The notes under the pieces: generated by a model | The model's database searches: none | What the model was told of the DNA's origin: nothing | Seen by the model: only the letters and a program-made list of their open reading frames with translations | Program-made: the position numbers and the translations under genes | From: Fulvia fulva | Lineage: Eukaryota; Ascomycota; Dothideomycetes; Mycosphaerellales; Mycosphaerellaceae | Reading direction: 5' to 3' | Length of the DNA: 64,000 nucleotides | Assembly: GCF_020509005.1 (NCBI RefSeq) | Contig: NC_063017.1 | Location: forward strand, 1,302,001-1,366,000 | Shown here: positions 46,936 through 57,693 of the stretch, piece by piece | How positions within the stretch are numbered: the first letter of the stretch is position 1 | Layout of the letters: every line of letters starts with the position of its first letter

Positions 46936-48096
46936 ATGGGTGACCACGCCACCGATGGAGGTGTCAACCTCGACAACCAAGACACTCCATTCCACTTCAG
47001 TGAGTGGACTGACATCCCCTTCTCGAACGCCGCTGCCTTCGGTGCCTGGGCAAACGCCAACCCCGACACCGCCTACGCTCTCATCAACCGCACCGTCTCC
47101 TCTTTCCGCGAGACCGCCCAGCAGGTCGAGCAAGCAAACAACCAAGCAACATACCTTCAAGGTATTGTGAACACCTTCCAGAACCTCGCCCCGCACGCCG
47201 ACGACAACCGCCGCCAGCACTTCTCCAAGAAGGTCAACGACCCAGACGAGTTCGACGGCAACAAGAGCAAGTTTGAGGCATTTGAGACACAGCTCACCAT
47301 CAAGCTGTTGGCTAATGCCGACCACTTTCCGCAAGAGAAGGACAAAGTCACGTACGTCTTCTCCCTCCTTCGGGGAGACGCCGCGGCTCAGGTACAACAC
47401 TACATCGACAACGCCACGCAGACTATCGGCTGCCCGGACGTCCTCACCTTGATGCAGGACCTCCGTGCTGCCTTTGGTGATCCAGACCGTAGAGCCACCG
47501 CCCAGAACGCCATCCACAACCTCCTCCAGAAGAACAAGAGCTTCGCCGAGTACCTCGCGGCCTTCAACCGCGACATCGGGTTCACCGGCTACAACGAAGA
47601 GACCAAGAAGAGCACTCTCCGCCGTGGTTTGTCAGCAGAGCTTCTTCGAGCCCTCGAGGACAAGGACGTCGGTGCTATGAGCTTCCGTGAGCTCGTCGAG
47701 ACCTGCCAGCGCCTCGACTCCAACATGAAACACACCGCCTCTCTCCTCGCTTCCCGTTCTCAAGGTCGTCAGCCTCGTGGTCCCGGAAGCCACTTCGCTG
47801 CTCCACTAGGCGCCGCCGCTCCTACGGCTCTCCCTCCCGTCTCTGTAGGTGACGCTATGGATCTCAGCGCTGGTGCCGCCGTCCCTCGAGTCCAGGGCCT
47901 CGTCAACGGTAAGCTCACTCCCGAAGAGAAGCTTCGCCGTCGCCAGGCCGGACTCTGCACCTACTGCGGCGGTCCAGGCCACATCGCAGCCAACTGTCCG
48001 CAGCTCGCTGCCCGTAACGCCCGCAACCCGGTTCGCGGCGCTGTCGGCGCTATCGAGCCTGCTCCTGCTGCTCCCGCTGAGCAGGAAAAAGCCTAG
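46936..48096 (+). CDS. gag: Gag polyprotein of intact chromovirus
   Basis: 386 residues from the first ATG after the LTR (MGDHATDGG). The same frame is open back to an ATG inside the LTR at 46822, but that start lies in the leader and is less likely. Residues about 95-265 carry the retrotransposon capsid fold pattern (FDGNKSKFEAFETQL, then FSLLRGDAA, then FAEYLAAFNRD). A single CCHC zinc knuckle has C341, C344, H349 and C354. The tail is Ala/Pro-rich. It forms the virus-like particle and packages RNA. It ends TAG at 48094-48096 and overlaps the open pol frame by 16 nt. Confidence 0.95.
   Translation: MGDHATDGGVNLDNQDTPFHFSEWTDIPFSNAAAFGAWANANPDTAYALINRTVSSFRETAQQVEQANNQATYLQGIVNTFQNLAPHADDNRRQHFSKKVNDPDEFDGNKSKFEAFETQLTIKLLANADHFPQEKDKVTYVFSLLRGDAAAQVQHYIDNATQTIGCPDVLTLMQDLRAAFGDPDRRATAQNAIHNLLQKNKSFAEYLAAFNRDIGFTGYNEETKKSTLRRGLSAELLRALEDKDVGAMSFRELVETCQRLDSNMKHTASLLASRSQGRQPRGPGSHFAAPLGAAAPTALPPVSVGDAMDLSAGAAVPRVQGLVNGKLTPEEKLRRRQAGLCTYCGGPGHIAANCPQLAARNARNPVRGAVGAIEPAPAAPAEQEKA
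48081..48096 (+). promoter_or_regulatory. gag/pol frameshift window
   Basis: The -1 frame opens after a TGA at 48078-48080, and gag stops at 48096, leaving 16 nt for a -1 shift. The run GGAAAAAG (GAA AAA in gag frame) lies there and is the only slippery-looking sequence. It is not a canonical X XXY YYZ heptamer, since the first triplet is mixed, but the second codon AAA can re-pair fully. Confidence 0.6.
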
Positions 48097-51000
48097 GTCT
48101 TCCTCATCGACGCGATGAAGACCAAGAACAACGTTTACCGAAAGTGAAGAGAGGAAAGAAGTTGAGGATCAATACAGCACAGCTAGACCTGTACGACGAG
48201 ACGGGCAAGGACCACGCTTGCAAACCGTTCGTCACGAATGTAAATATCGGCTCAAAGAAACTCTCTTCTTCCAATCTCACTCTCATGGACACTGGCGCAC
48301 TAGGCGAGTCTTTTATGGACTATAAACTCGCGACCTCTCTCAACCTCGAACCCCAGGAACTGAAGTACCCTCGCACCCTTGAACTCTTTGACGGCACGGA
48401 GACTACCACTGGTAAGATTACTCATGTTGTACACACGTCAATCACCCTCGGAGGCAAGCGTATGTCGATCACCAGCTTCCTTACGTCCCTACCGCATCAG
48501 AAGTTTATCCTCGGCCTCCCCTGGTTCAGACGACACCGACCTATCATCGACTGGACTTCCCTTACTGTCAGCTTCCCTCCAGAAGTTCCTCCGGCACCTC
48601 CGCCTTCTCCGCCGCCTCAGCGCGGTCCTGAGTATACCAAGATCTTCCAGGTGAACGCCGCTGCCTTCACCACTGCTGCTAAGCAGCCCAAAGCTCAAGT
48701 CTTCGCCGCCTCTCTCCGCGATATCGACATCGCCCTCGAGAAGCTCGACAAGAAGCGTACACCTACCGACCCTGCTACGAAGGTCCCTCCTTGGGCACAC
48801 CACATCCTCCACGTATTCGATGCTAAAGCCGCAGACGAGCTACCTCCTCATCGCCCTCACGACCACAAGATTGAGCTAGAAGAAGGTGCAGAGACACCGT
48901 TCGGACCGTTATATTCCATGTCCCGAGAAGAGCTTATCGTCCTCAAGAGATACCTCGAAGAGAACCTAAAGAAGGGGTTCATTCGAGCGAGCCGTTCCAG
49001 CGCTGGCAGTCCCGTCATGTTCGTCAAGAAGCCCGGCGGTGGTCTACGCTTCTGCGTAGACTACCGAGGCTTGAACGCTGTTACAAAGAAGAACCGCTAC
49101 CCAATACCGTTGATTCAGGAGACGCTCGAGCGCCTCTCTAAGGCCAAGTACTTCACCAAGCTCGATGTCATCGCTGCGTTCAACAAGTTACGAATGGCAG
49201 AAGGACACGAGTATCTCACAGCCTTCCGTACTCGCTACGGGCTGTTCGAGTCGCTCGTTATGCCCTTCGGCGTTTGTAACGGGCCTAGTACCTTCCAGAA
49301 CTTCATTAACGACATCCTTCAGGAGTTCCTCGATCAGTTCTGCACTGCCTACATCGACGACATCCTAGTCTACAGCGAGACCAAGGAGGAGCACCGCGAG
49401 CACGTCTGTAAGGTCCTTCAGAAGCTCGCAGACGCCGGCTTGCAGCTCGACATCGACAAGTGCGAGTTTGAGAAGACCGAAGTCAAGTTCCTTGGTTTGA
49501 TCATTACCGCAGACGGCATCAAGATGGACCAAGAGAAGATCGACGCTATCGTCGAATGGGATGCTCCTACGAACGTCAAAGAGGTCCAGGGTTTCCTAGG
49601 CTTTGCCAACTTCTACCGCCGCTTCATCCACGCATTTTGGGGCGTGGTACGCCCTTTGACGAAGCTCACGCGCAAGGGTGAGAAGTTCGCCTGGACCGAC
49701 GAATGCCAGGAGGCTTTTGACTTGCTCAAAGCGAAGTTTGTTGAGAACCCGCTTCTACGGCACTTCGATTTCGAACTGGAGACCCGTGTAGAGACCGACG
49801 CATCCGACGGCGTGGTGGGCGGTGTCCTGCTACAACGCCGCTCGCCTGAATCCCCCTGGTTACCTGTCGCCTTCCTCTCCAAGAAGATGACCGCCACGGA
49901 GTGTAACTACGAGATCTACGACAAGGAGCTTCTCGCCATCGTCAAAGCTTTCGAAGAGTGGCGCCCCGAGCTCGAAGGCTCTGCTATGCCCGTCCAAGTA
50001 AGCTCCGACCATAAGAACCTCGTCTACTTTATGAAGAGCAAGCTGCTCAATCGTCGCCAGGCCCGCTGGAGCGAGTTCCTCTCCCGGTTCAACTTCGTGA
50101 TCTCGTACACGCCCGGCAAGGCCAACTCGATGGCCGACGCCCTTACCCGCCGCCCTGGTGACTCTCCAGTTGATCGAAGAGGGGGCCGGCAAATCGCAGG
50201 GCAACAAGTCATCAAAGAGCACAACCTCTCTTCCGAGCTTCGAGAGTACCTATCGAACGGCCAGCCTACGCTCGCCGCTTCCTTTGCTACTCTCGTGCTC
50301 GCTCCTGCCTACCTTGACGAGAGTGACGATGAATCCGAGCCTGAAGAATACGCCTCGGACGCTGAGGACTTGAACGACGATGAAGAGGGCTCAGTAACGA
50401 CCGACGGCTCATCCGAATCAGACTTTGAGGGGTTTGATAATGAGGAGCAGCCCGAAGGCATCATGGCACGAGTACGAACAGCGTACGATGCCGACATAGA
50501 CGCCCAAGAGTTAGTTCAGGCCCTTGAATCTGGCGCGAGGACATTCCCGGGCTTCTCGCTGTCCGAGTGCGAGCTCCAGGGAGGTGTCGTCTACTTCCGT
50601 AAGAAGCTTTACGTACCGCAGCCCGAAGGCTCTAATATCCGAGCTGAGATTCTTCAAATCATCCACGACTCCGCCTCTGGGGGTCACCCAGGCGTAGCCA
50701 AGACCCACAAGCTCCTCGCTAGGTATTACTGGTGGCCGCATTCCTGGAAGGACGTCCGCCGCTACGTGCTGAACTGCGCTGCTTGCCGAAGAGCCAAAGC
50801 TAACCGCCACCGTCCCCACGGTCTCTTGCACCCTCTCCCGGCTCCTGATCGTCCGTGGAAGCACATCACTATGGACTTTATCACCGATCTTCCTCACGGC
50901 AAGACCTTCAGCGGCGTGAAAGCAAAGGCCCTTCTAGTGATCGTGGACCGTCACTCCAAGGACCGGTACATGATCCCGTGCTGGAGCATGACCGCAAAGG

Positions 51001-52520
51001 AGACTGCTCGCTTGTTCTACGAATTCGTCTGGCGCTTTCAAGGCCTCCCGGATAGCATCACCTCTGACAGAGGCACCCAGTTCATCTCGCACTTCTGGAA
51101 GCGTCTGTGTGCTATCCTAGGCATCAAGCATAACCTCTCGACCAGTTTTCAGCCACAGACCGACGGCCAGACCGAAATTACGAACGCTATCCTCGAGCAG
51201 GTCCTTCGTTGCTTCGTCGACTACCACCAGAAGGATTGGCCTCAGCATATCCCTGCGGTGGAGTTCGCTACTCGTAACTGGGACTCGGAGACTACTGGCT
51301 ACTCTCCCTTCTATACTACGAGAGGTTACCACCCTCGTACAGGCATGGAACCAGAAGAACCTCTCCCGCCTACCGAAGACGCAAACGAGCAAGCAGCAGA
51401 CGAGTTCGCTACTATGCTCTCACAGATCCATGAAGAAGTTCACGACGAGATGGTGTACGCACAAGCAATCTACGAGGATCAAGCCAATCGTCGTCGCCAG
51501 CCAGCTCCCGACTACCAAGTAGGCGATATGGTCTACCTCAACTCCAAGAACATCAAGACAGACCGCCCCTCCAAGAAGCTGAACTGGAAGAACCTAGGTC
51601 CTTTTGAGATCACCGAGCGTATCAGTTCACACGCCTACCGTCTAGCTCTTCCTGCGAACATAAAGATCCACGACGTCTTCCATCCCGTACGCCTTCGGCC
51701 GTCGGCTGAGGACCCATTCCCGAACCAAAACCAAGACATGCCAGGTCCTCCCGATGAAGTAGAAGTCGACGAGCCTGTTAACCTACCTTCTGACGACTAT
51801 GCCGTCCGCAAGATCCGGGGAATCCGCGTAGAGCCCAACGACGTTGAAGGACTACCGCCGATCAAGTATGAAGTCGAATGGCAAGGTTGCCCTGAGTGGG
51901 ATACCTCATGGGAACCTATCCAACATATCATCTTCAATCGTCAAGCAATCGAAGAATACCACGCCCGCGCAGACGGCCCAGAAGTCAACATCGGCAGGCT
52001 CTTCGAATCTGAGCTCTTCGACGGGGCTTACCAATGGTGTATCGACCATGACATCAGGCCTAGGCCTGGTACTGAAGCTGAACATCCTCGATATGTGGAA
52101 CTACTACGGCTTCGTAGGAACTCAGCTTTGTTCGGGGGGGCTACTGTCATGGTCTCCCCACAGAGAGTACAGAAGGTGGGGACAGAAGAGCCTCAGAGTG
52201 CTCAGAAGTCGTCAAGAAGTGACAGTCCAGCTTGGTGTGTGAGCGCCAAGAATCACATGCCCCGCAACATTCACTACGGGACCCAGCCCTCCAAATTCAC
52301 CCCTCTACCAAACCTTGACAGATTCACTTCGGCTCGTGACTGTGTGACTCACGGCACTCCCGCGAGCACCCGCGACTGCGCTGGACCCTGGAAGAAGCAC
52401 GTGGAAGACTCGGAACGTAGGGCAGGTTGGAATAAGGTTTTGAGCAAAGCTGCTGAGCGCGGCTTCGCACGGGTTAGCCCTGTTGATGCGGGGACACGCA
52501 CTCGCGAGGGTCGCGTATAA
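48081..52520 (+). CDS. pol: Pol polyprotein (PR-RT-RH-IN-chromodomain) of intact chromovirus
   Basis: Open from 48081, in the -1 frame relative to gag, to TAA at 52518-52520. The first ATG in this frame falls at the protease active site, so Pol must be made by frameshifting in the overlap. Numbering residues from the GTG at 48144: protease MDTGA (D49); RT VDYRGLN near 306 and catalytic YIDD 403-406; RNase H D552, E595, D622, D665; integrase zinc site H841, H848, C878, C881 and core D911, D975, E1011 (DDX35E); GPF at 1152-1154; chromodomain about 1219-1275 (YAVRKIRGIRVE, YEVEWQG, TSWEP). The chromodomain would steer integration to methylated-histone chromatin. The last 124 residues are encoded by the 3' LTR. 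Confidence 0.95.
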   Translation, partial: AGKSLGLPHRRDEDQEQRLPKVKRGKKLRINTAQLDLYDETGKDHACKPFVTNVNIGSKKLSSSNLTLMDTGALGESFMDYKLATSLNLEPQELKYPRTLELFDGTETTTGKITHVVHTSITLGGKRMSITSFLTSLPHQKFILGLPWFRRHRPIIDWTSLTVSFPPEVPPAPPPSPPPQRGPEYTKIFQVNAAAFTTAAKQPKAQVFAASLRDIDIALEKLDKKRTPTDPATKVPPWAHHILHVFDAKAADELPPHRPHDHKIELEEGAETPFGPLYSMSREELIVLKRYLEENLKKGFIRASRSSAGSPVMFVKKPGGGLRFCVDYRGLNAVTKKNRYPIPLIQETLERLSKAKYFTKLDVIAAFNKLRMAEGHEYLTAFRTRYGLFESLVMPFGVCNGPSTFQNFINDILQEFLDQFCTAYIDDILVYSETKEEHREHVCKVLQKLADAGLQLDIDKCEFEKTEVKFLGLIITADGIKMDQEKIDAIVEWDAPTNVKEVQGFLGFANFYRRFIHAFWGVVRPLTKLTRKGEKFAWTDECQEAFDLLKAKFVENPLLRHFDFELETRVETDASDGVVGGVLLQRRSPESPWLPVAFLSKKMTATECNYEIYDKELLAIVKAFEEWRPELEGSAMPVQVSSDHKNLVYFMKSKLLNRRQARWSEFLSRFNFVISYTPGKANSMADALTRRPGDSPVDRRGGRQIAGQQVIKEHNLSSELREYLSNGQPTLAASFATLVLAPAYLDESDDESEPEEYASDAEDLNDDEEGSVTTDGSSESDFEGFDNEEQPEGIMARVRTAYDADIDAQELVQALESGARTFPGFSLSECELQGGVVYFRKKLYVPQPEGSNIRAEILQIIHDSASGGHPGVAKTHKLLARYYWWPHSWKDVRRYVLNCAACRRAKANRHRPHGLLHPLPAPDRPWKHITMDFITDLPHGKTFSGVKAKALLVIVDRHSKDRYMIPCWSMTAKETARLFYEFVWRFQGLPDSITSDRGTQFISHFWKRLCAILGIKHNLSTSFQPQTDGQTEITNAILEQVLRCFVDYHQKDWPQHIPAVEFATRNWDSETTGYSPFYTTRGYHPRTGMEPEEPLPPTEDANEQAADEFATMLSQIHEEVHDEMVYAQAIYEDQANRRRQPAPDYQVGDMVYLNSKNIKTDRPSKKLNWKNLGPFEITERISSHAYRLALPANIKIHDVFHPVRLRPSAEDPFPNQNQDMPGPPDEVEVDEPVNLPSDDYAVRKIRGIRVEPNDVEGLPPIKYEVEWQGCPEWDTSWEPIQHIIFNRQAIEEYHARADGPEVNIGRLFESELFDGAYQWCIDHDIRPRPGTEAEHPRYVELLRLRRNSALFGGATVMVSPQRVQKVGTEEPQSAQKSSRSDSPAWCVSAKNHMPRNIHYGTQPSKFTPLPNLDRFTSARDCVTHGTPASTRDCAGPWKKHVEDSERRAGWNKVLSKAAERGFARVSPVDAGTRTREGRV
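52134..52144 (+). promoter_or_regulatory. Polypurine tract next to the 3' LTR
   Basis: G7 at 52134-52140, then CTAC, then the LTR. It would prime plus-strand DNA. Gyp1 has the same layout (G7, TAC, LTR). It lies inside the pol coding frame. Confidence 0.75.
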
Positions 52521-52664
52521 ATATCTGGCCTTCCCCAGGCCTCTCTTGCTTCCTTCGTCTTTTGTTTTGTGTAGCAATCATACCATACCCTTTTGCATCT
52601 GCACTTCGCACCTGCATTCTCGCTTTCACCCTTGCATCTCACAGGCCAGGCTCTCGCCCTGACA
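52145..52664 (+). repeat. 3' LTR of intact chromovirus
   Basis: 520 bp identical to the 5' LTR. Codons for Pol residues 1335-1458 lie in its first 373 bp, and the TAA stop sits inside the TATAAATA box at 52516-52523. Confidence 0.97.
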
Positions 52665-52669
52665 CCTAC
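52665..52669 (+). other. Target-site duplication, right copy
   Basis: CCTAC, the partner of 46369-46373. Confidence 0.95.
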
Positions 52670-55600
52670 TAACTCTAGACAATCTATTTCTCTTAGTAGT
52701 GAAGCTAGGAATTGGGACTACTTCGTATATACATTTATAGCTATATATTCAGCCTCTATTATAGATGTTGCTATAGACTTTTGCTTCTTGCTCATCTAAG
52801 AAACTAGTGCCCTATAGAGGAAGAAGACATACCTAAGGATTAAGACTCTGTCTACTTTGTCTATTATATAATCAGAATTATAGTATCTAATAAGGTGTCC
52901 TTTTCTAGACTTTAAGAACTAAAGTCCTAGATCAGGGTATGATCTTAGGTACCTAGTGATCTTCTTCAAAGCCTTCATGTGGTAGGTAGATAGGTCACTC
53001 ACAAATAAGCTCATCTTTCTAAGGGCAAAAGCAATGTCTAGCCTTGTGATTGTTACTAGCTATATCTAAGTACTATTGATACTTTAGTACTCTGCCTTGT
53101 TACGCCTCTTATCTATGTAGCTTGAAGGTTTGAGGGCCTCATAGCTGCCTATAGGTGAGTGTGTAGGTGCTGCCTTCTTATAGTTCATTCCTATCTTAGC
53201 TAGGCTGTCCCTAACAAAGTGTCCTTAGTCAAGTTTCAGGATTCCTCTCTTCCTGTCCCTTATGACTCTTATACTAAGGATCTTTTCAGGTTTACCTAGA
53301 TCTTTGATCTTGAAGATCTTGCCAAGTTCTCTTTTGAACTAGAGAACATCTGTTAACTTTAGTGAAGTAATTAGAATATCATCTATATGTATAAGGATTA
53401 TGATCTCCCTCTTCTTATAGATAAGTAGGCATAGATCTACTTCTGACTGTGTGAATCCGATCTCTCTAAGCTTTGACATATAGAGTTGATTCTAATCTCT
53501 AGCTGCTTACTTAAGTCTATACAAGCTTTTAAGGATTTTGAACACTATGTTTAGTAGAAGCTCAACTTCTAGTAGTAGTAACATAAAGATGTCTTTATAG
53601 AGGGTGCTTTCTATGAATATATTGTTCACATCCATTTCGTAAAGATAAAGATCCTTCTTATACATAATAGCTATAAACACCCTAAGGGTGTCCTATCTTA
53701 CTATAGGTACAAATGTCTCTATAAAGTCAACACTAAACTTCTATAAGAAGCCCCTTATAACTAGTCTAGCCTTGAACTTTTCAATAGCTCTACTATTGCT
53801 TCTCTTAATATTAAAGACCTATCTTGATGTAACCAGATTTGCTCCTTTTAGGAGAACAGAATTTTCCTAGGTGTTGTTACTCTATAGAGTATATAGTTCC
53901 TTGTAGATTGCTTCCTTCTAAAGATGTCCCTATTTCTTATCATTTATAGCATCCTTATAGGATTTTGGAATTAGGACCTCTTGCTTATATACAATAGCTT
54001 CTACAGTTGCTATAAAGGCCCTTTCCTTAACTTCTTCTAGGAATTCGCTATCCTATAGTATTAAACTGTCTACTAATTGTATAGCTATAAAGAAAGCTTA
54101 GTAAAAAGCAGCAAGGTTCTCTAAGAGGTCTATTACTTCTCCTACTTTAGTGGTTAGTTCGGGCTTAGGGACTATAGATTTTAGGGCTTTCTGTTTTATG
54201 TCATAGCCCTTAACATCATAGTCAGCCTTTCTCTTTCTAAGGGATAATTTAGGGACCGTCACTTATGACCTAGTAACGTCTATTTCCTAGGGATCTAGGG
54301 AGCTTCTCTTAATTAGCTAATCGATTTTCTGAAATTCTCCTACGTTCTCCGGAGGTTAGGGAAGTTATATAAATAGCTATCTCGGCTGAGCGACTTTAGG
54401 GCTCTTAATTAGCTGATCTATTTCGGGGGTGCTCTAATAGACGCCTAAATAGTAGGTAGGTTGTCCTAAGGATACGTTCTTCCTCGGCCTTCCTAAGGGC
54501 TTCCTAGCTAGTACACTGCTTAGTAGATTCAATGTTAGAACATTGAGACCTAGATCACCTCTAGGCTAGTCCTTAAAGAAGTCTATATATGTGTGTTGTT
54601 TAACAGCTCTTATGTCTAGTTCTTAAAAGAGCTAGGCTTTAGCTATGTTTTTAATATACCTAATAAACACTACTTCTTTACCCCTATTTATTAGCTTGTC
54701 ACTTCTTGCCTATTAAGGTTAGGATCTTATGTCTATATAGACAACAGCTTTGTATCCCTAAACTTTCAAATAGTTGATGGTCGGTTTGATACTATCAAAA
54801 GCCTTATCTAGTAAAACCTTGAACCGATTGTAATCTAGGCTATTTAGCAGTTTGTTCCTTATATAAGTTTGGGCCTCTAGTGCTTTAGGCCAAAATTTAA
54901 CCGGCATTTTAGCCTCTTTAAGCATTGCCCTTAGAGAGTCCTCTAAGGTTTGTATTGACCTCTCAACTGGTCTATTCTATAGAGAGTTATATGCCTTAGT
55001 CGGCTCGAGCCTAATCCCTAAATCCTTCTCCTACTGCTTTACTAATACAATAAGTTCTTTTGTATTATCAAGTCTTACTACTTTTAGCTACGCTAATGAT
55101 TTCCTCTCTACTTTAATCTTCTAGTTCTAGAGAGCAACTAGAGCATCTTCTCTTTTCCTAAGAGGAAAGGTCCACTTCTTCCTAGAGAAGTTGTTAATAA
55201 TCTCAAGCCAGTATTTGAATCCTAGTCTTAAGATTAGTAGTGGGCTATATATATCAATAGATATAAGGGCAAGTCTTTTAGGTCTTCTCTTTATAACTTT
55301 GCCTTTGTACTTCTTTATCTTTGCTATTAAACATACTCTACACTAGTAAAAGCTATCCTTAGGGATAGGAATAGGTTCTTTTAAGTCTATTACCTTATAA
55401 AGATTCTAGAGCAAATTCTTCCTAAAGTATATAAATCTTCTATACTAAAGCTCCTACTGCTTTAGGTTAGTCTTTAATTAAGTAGTCACAAAGGCATTCT
55501 CTATTAGTAGTGCACATAATGAGTAATGTACCCGTTCTTATAGGAGACGAGAAATCTTATCAATAAATAGAACCCCCCTAAGGAGCTTTGTCTAGACAAC

Positions 55601-57000
55601 AGTCTTACTAGAGGGGGAAACAAGAGAAAATGATAGAGGTTGAACACCAAACTGCTTACTAAACTAGTTCTATAAAACCAGGTTTACTCTAAGCTTAGGT
55701 ATAAGTAGGACATCTTCTAAAACAACTTTTCTACTAGCTCTCCTACTTATCTCTATATTCCTAATATAGGTAGCTAATAAAAACCCACCTCCTACTTTAA
55801 TCGATTTCTTCCTTATTAAGGTAGTTATAGATCTAAAGAGGTAGCTTTAGTTAGTTATATAGGATAAAGTATAGGAGTTAAGTAACTACTCTAACGAGGG
55901 GAACTTGCCTTGGACTTCTATAGTTAAGTGAGCCACTTTATTATACTTATTATCATCAGACATTGTCTCTAGGGATGAGCTGCATAAGTCACGTGACTCT
56001 TAGGCGGAAAAACCTTTTCTAGTCTTCTTTGCTTTAGAGGTATAAGACTGGGCCTAGTTCTTCTAGATCGACAGTATGTTAGAGCTAAGTTTCTTTACCA
56101 TTTTCTTAAGTTCTTCTATAGAGGACTTCTCTCTTAGTGTCCTCCTTAAAGTGGGTAGTGGATTTCTCTTCTTCTTAATATATATTGTATTCTAGGAAGA
56201 TAGTAGTTAGGAATAAGATCTAAGGACCTTTCTTGCCTTAGACAGACTAGGGCAGTCCTTAATTAGATGATCCTTCTTATAGAGAAGGTAGGAGAGTGGT
56301 CTTACTAGACCTAAGGGCTTGACCTAGGTGGCTACTATACTATACTTAGCCTTAGAGGGATCTAACCTAGCTTCTTAAGCTTTAAGGATCTTTAAGGTCC
56401 TTTTATAATCCATCTTTAGCTAAGCTATAATAGTATCCCTAGCTATATAGTAGTTAGGTAGCAGTGAGCTTAAGAGCTAGGTCATCCTTACATTAGCTTT
56501 CCTATAATGCTGACCCTCTAGGTCAACATTAGCAATCCTTTTTCTAAGAGAAACTAGGTGTGTCTATATAGATCTAATAGTGAACTCTTTACTCATCTTC
56601 AAGGTCACAAATTACTTTATAAGCTCATGTGTTCAGGTTAGTAGCACCTAGCTATACTTGTTCTAGAGATACACCTACTTCTTAGTAGCTCTTCTAGATT
56701 TATATAAGCCCTTAAGCTCAAATTTATCTTCTTCTATAATCCTACTAAGGATACTGATGTTGTATACTATATTATGTCTTGTCTATATTAGCGTATTAAG
56801 GATCTCTTTAGTTATAGCCTCTTCTTAGAGTTTTAGAGTCTTGCCCTTGATATTGTTAAAAGACACTTCTATTAGGTCATTAATTACAAAGAATGCTAAT
56901 TAGCTCTCTATCTTATATCTCTAAAGGTTGAACCATCTCTTCTAATTGTCCCTCCTAAGAATTGGGATTTTGCCTCCCTTCCCCTCTATCTTCTCTTAGT
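52670..57000 (-). pseudogene. copia-3 gag-pol pseudogene
   Basis: Read on the minus strand. Gag has a damaged zinc knuckle (LLYKKDHLIKDCPSLSK near 56230-56290, Tyr for Cys). Integrase is near 55400-54600 (DNFSRKK-like, then PIERSIQTLE-like copia motifs). RT has HIDDILIT with its Asp pair at 53378-53383. RNase H ends at the insertion (KSIATSIIEAEYIAINVYTK near 52720-52790). Stops at Trp/Gln positions inactivate it. Confidence 0.82.
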
Positions 57001-57458
57001 ATAAATCTATAATAAATTGGATGTAATGAAACAAGGTGTGTATGTTCCAAGGTAGTGGCTCAGATCCTACTAAGGCTTCTAGTATAGAATAGGAAAGTTC
57101 GTAGGTATAGATACTAAGGCCTACTTAGTAAAGTAAAGAAGGAGCGGTGTGAGGTCTCGGGGCTAGGACACAGGTCTGTCTCTCCTAGTAGAGCTTTAAA
57201 TGACTTACTTAAAGTCCTTCTTAATAGCATCTCGATGCAGTTCTGCCTATAGAGTATCTTTAAGGTATTGGCTTTAAGTAAGCCGCACAGAGTCCTTGTC
57301 TAGGTTACCTATTACTTAGTAACGAACTAAGCTCCTTAATAGGATAGACGGGGTAGACTTCTGATTCCTAGATGTTTTCTGCTACGATAGCAAGGGATAC
57401 AAGTAACCTATACTAATATAGGTTGCTCTTATTCCTACATAAACCCGGGCTTATAACC

Positions 57459-57693
57459 TATTAAACAGGTACGGGTAGATAGTAGTAGAGTAGAGTAAGA
57501 GATCAATCTTTAACTGACTAATAGCACGAGTATGTAGCAATATATTAGGAACTAATGTGTTGATTGTGTTAGATGTCTATCTAAGCTAAAGGGGAGAGAA
57601 GGTATCTCCCTGTAAGCCAAGTCATTGTGGATGCCTTAGGCTACTAGATCACTTCCTAATTGTTGACTCCCTTTAAGATGCTACATCTTAACA
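57459..57693 (-). repeat. copia-3 5' LTR
   Basis: 235 bp, ending TAACA at 57693 (minus-strand start TGTTA). It aligns with 45785-46011 except for 8 bp, TATTAAAC, at its left edge that the other copy lacks. Differences are transitions. Confidence 0.88.

Larger units (their letters stand above)
46374..52664 (+). mobile_element. Intact Ty3/gypsy chromovirus, potentially active
   Basis: 6,291 bp, bounded by two identical 520-bp LTRs and CCTAC duplications. gag and pol are open, and all the catalytic residues I looked for in protease, RT, RNase H and integrase are in place, with a C-terminal chromodomain. The base composition is normal (CpA and TpG abundant, GC-rich codons), in sharp contrast to its surroundings, so it arrived after the host copy of copia-3 was mutated, or has escaped RIP. 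Identical LTRs mean a very recent insertion. Confidence 0.98.
52670..57693 (-). mobile_element. copia-3, 5' part with 5' LTR, RIP-inactivated
   Basis: The rest of the minus-strand copia. The 5' LTR is 57459-57693 (235 bp), with the primer site at 57442-57458 (initiator tRNA-Met half type), then gag, integrase, RT and RNase H running leftwards to the chromovirus insertion. RIP damage is milder than in Gyp1. Its flanks do not match: Gyp1-C lies on the left and an unrelated gag on the right, so a rearrangement has occurred. Confidence 0.9.

Noticed and set aside
46578..47069. Long open frames on the minus strand over the gag region of the intact element (also 46915-47517)
   Set aside because: They lie antisense to a GC-rich, clearly constrained gag frame and have no recognisable motif; they are shadows of codon bias.
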